Shown here piece after piece: positions 63,000 to 64,000 of a DNA stretch of 64,000 bases (the first letter of the stretch is position 1; every line of letters starts with the position of its first letter). A program made the translations under genes and the position numbers. Below the pieces are notes generated by a model. It was not told the origin of the DNA. It searched no databases and saw only the letters and a list, made by a program, of their open reading frames with translations. Source of the DNA: Forficula auricularia (taxonomy: Eukaryota; Arthropoda; Insecta; Dermaptera; Forficulidae); NCBI GenBank assembly GCA_024734495.1, contig JALMQS010000310.1:118706-182705 (forward strand), written 5' to 3'.

Positions 63000-64000
63000 C
63001 GGCCAAATTCCCCGCATTTTTCAACCGACTTCAAAGGAGAGGTTCTCTATTCGACTGAATTTTTTTTTTTTTTTTTTTGCCTATGTTAGCGCTCATATCT
63101 CCGCCAATTCTCAACCGATTTTGAAAATTTTTTTCGCATTGGGTCCAGTCTAGCTTCTGATTGGTCCCATTTTTTTTTCGTTTTTTTTCATAGGTATTAG
63201 ACCTTTTTATTAGGTTTTGTTTAGACCTAACCTCTTTGTTTATGAACCGATTTCGATGGTTCTTTTTATCCGATAGAGAGTGTCTGTGGGGATGATGTCA
63301 TATTAATTTGATCAAGTTCTGATGATATGATCACTATTAATAACATCACTAAAAAGAGAAAAATAAAAATAATTTTTAAGAAAAAAATAAAAACCGACTT
63401 CAAAAAATTAAATGCAACAAATATAAAATTTTAGAAGAAAATAAAAACCGACTTCAAAAAATTAAGTGCAACAAATATAAAAATACACTAAAAGGTATAA
63501 AATAATTATTATCTTATTTAGTTACAACTAAACGACGAAATATTAACACGAAATTACTTTTTAAAGTCGGTGCCAAACAAACTATACCTATAAGCGAGCG
63601 TACCCGCCAAACGTACTAAGTAAGATCCGTCGAGTGCAATGTCATAAAAGGTATATGTTTGGCACCAACTTCAAAAAGTAATTTCATGTTAATATTTCGT
63701 CGTTTAGTTGTAACTAAATAAGATAATAATTATTTTATACCTTTTAGTGTATTTTTATATTTGTTGCACTTAATTTTTTGAAGTCGGTTTTTATTTTTTT
63801 CTTAAAATATTTTATTTTTCTCTTTTTAGTGATGTTATTAATAGTGATTATATCATCAGAACTTGACCAAATTAATATGACACCATCCCTAAGACACCCC
63901 TTTCGGATAAAAAAAGAACCATCGAAATCGGTTCATAAACAAAGAGGTTAGGTCTAACAAACCTAAACAAACCTAATAAAAAAGGTCTAATACCTATGAA
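63000..64000. repeat. Palindromic repeat of the accgacttcaaa type
   Basis: 63,180-63,580 returns inverted from about 63,630 to the window end (aggtattagacctttttatt, ctaacctctttgtttatgaa, ataaaaaccgacttcaaaaa). The sequence aaaaaccgacttcaaaaaat occurs twice in tandem at about 63,390 and 63,445. The spacer near 63,600 is about 50 bases. The element probably continues past the right edge. Confidence 0.75.

Overview
This is a eukaryotic, AT-rich, intron-bearing and transposon-dense window, most likely from an insect. Three nuclear gene models are recognisable from conserved protein sequence. Everything else I can identify is mobile or repetitive DNA: non-LTR retrotransposons (one with nearly intact ORFs), hAT, mariner and PIF/Harbinger-like elements and MITEs, a miniature LTR element, tRNA-derived SINEs and an unusual number of long palindromes. 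I cannot place the species more precisely than arthropod/insect.

Layout. 1-221: possible last exon of an unidentified + strand gene. About 300-23,400: repeats only (foldbacks, a LINE fragment carrying a TRIM insertion at 4.7-5.6 kb, a 5.8-kb LINE with ORF1 and frameshifted ORF2 at 8.1-13.9 kb, a solo LTR at 15.2 kb, a ~295-bp tandem array at 19.3-21.6 kb). 23,521-29,060: mitochondrial ATP synthase subunit e, three exons, + strand, complete (84 aa). 29.4-33.2 kb: a nested hAT/LINE cluster and other repeats. 33,918-48,231: mitochondrial seryl-tRNA synthetase, four exons, - strand, complete (434 aa), its introns packed with a mariner deletion derivative, hAT elements, Harbinger-like MITEs and a 2.5-kb palindrome. 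49,696 to beyond the right edge: nucleoporin Nup155 (Nup154 of flies), + strand; the first five coding exons are present, joined among others by an intron with U12-type AT-AG signals.

The synthetase and Nup155 genes are head-to-head with 1.46 kb between start codons. ATP synthase subunit e and the synthetase are both nuclear genes for mitochondrial proteins, and both carry an identical 12-base motif in sense orientation about 90-130 bases before their start codons.

The most interesting signals are (i) a recurring hammerhead-like core, CUGA(U/A/G)GA - stem - GAAAC, in at least six structurally different palindromic repeats, one copy of which also has a GUC site and a plausible stem I; (ii) the AT-AG U12-type intron in Nup155; (iii) a TRIM plus solo LTR of one family with target-site duplications; and (iv) the shared motif in the two mitochondrial-gene upstream regions. 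All calls are from reading the sequence; no searches were run.
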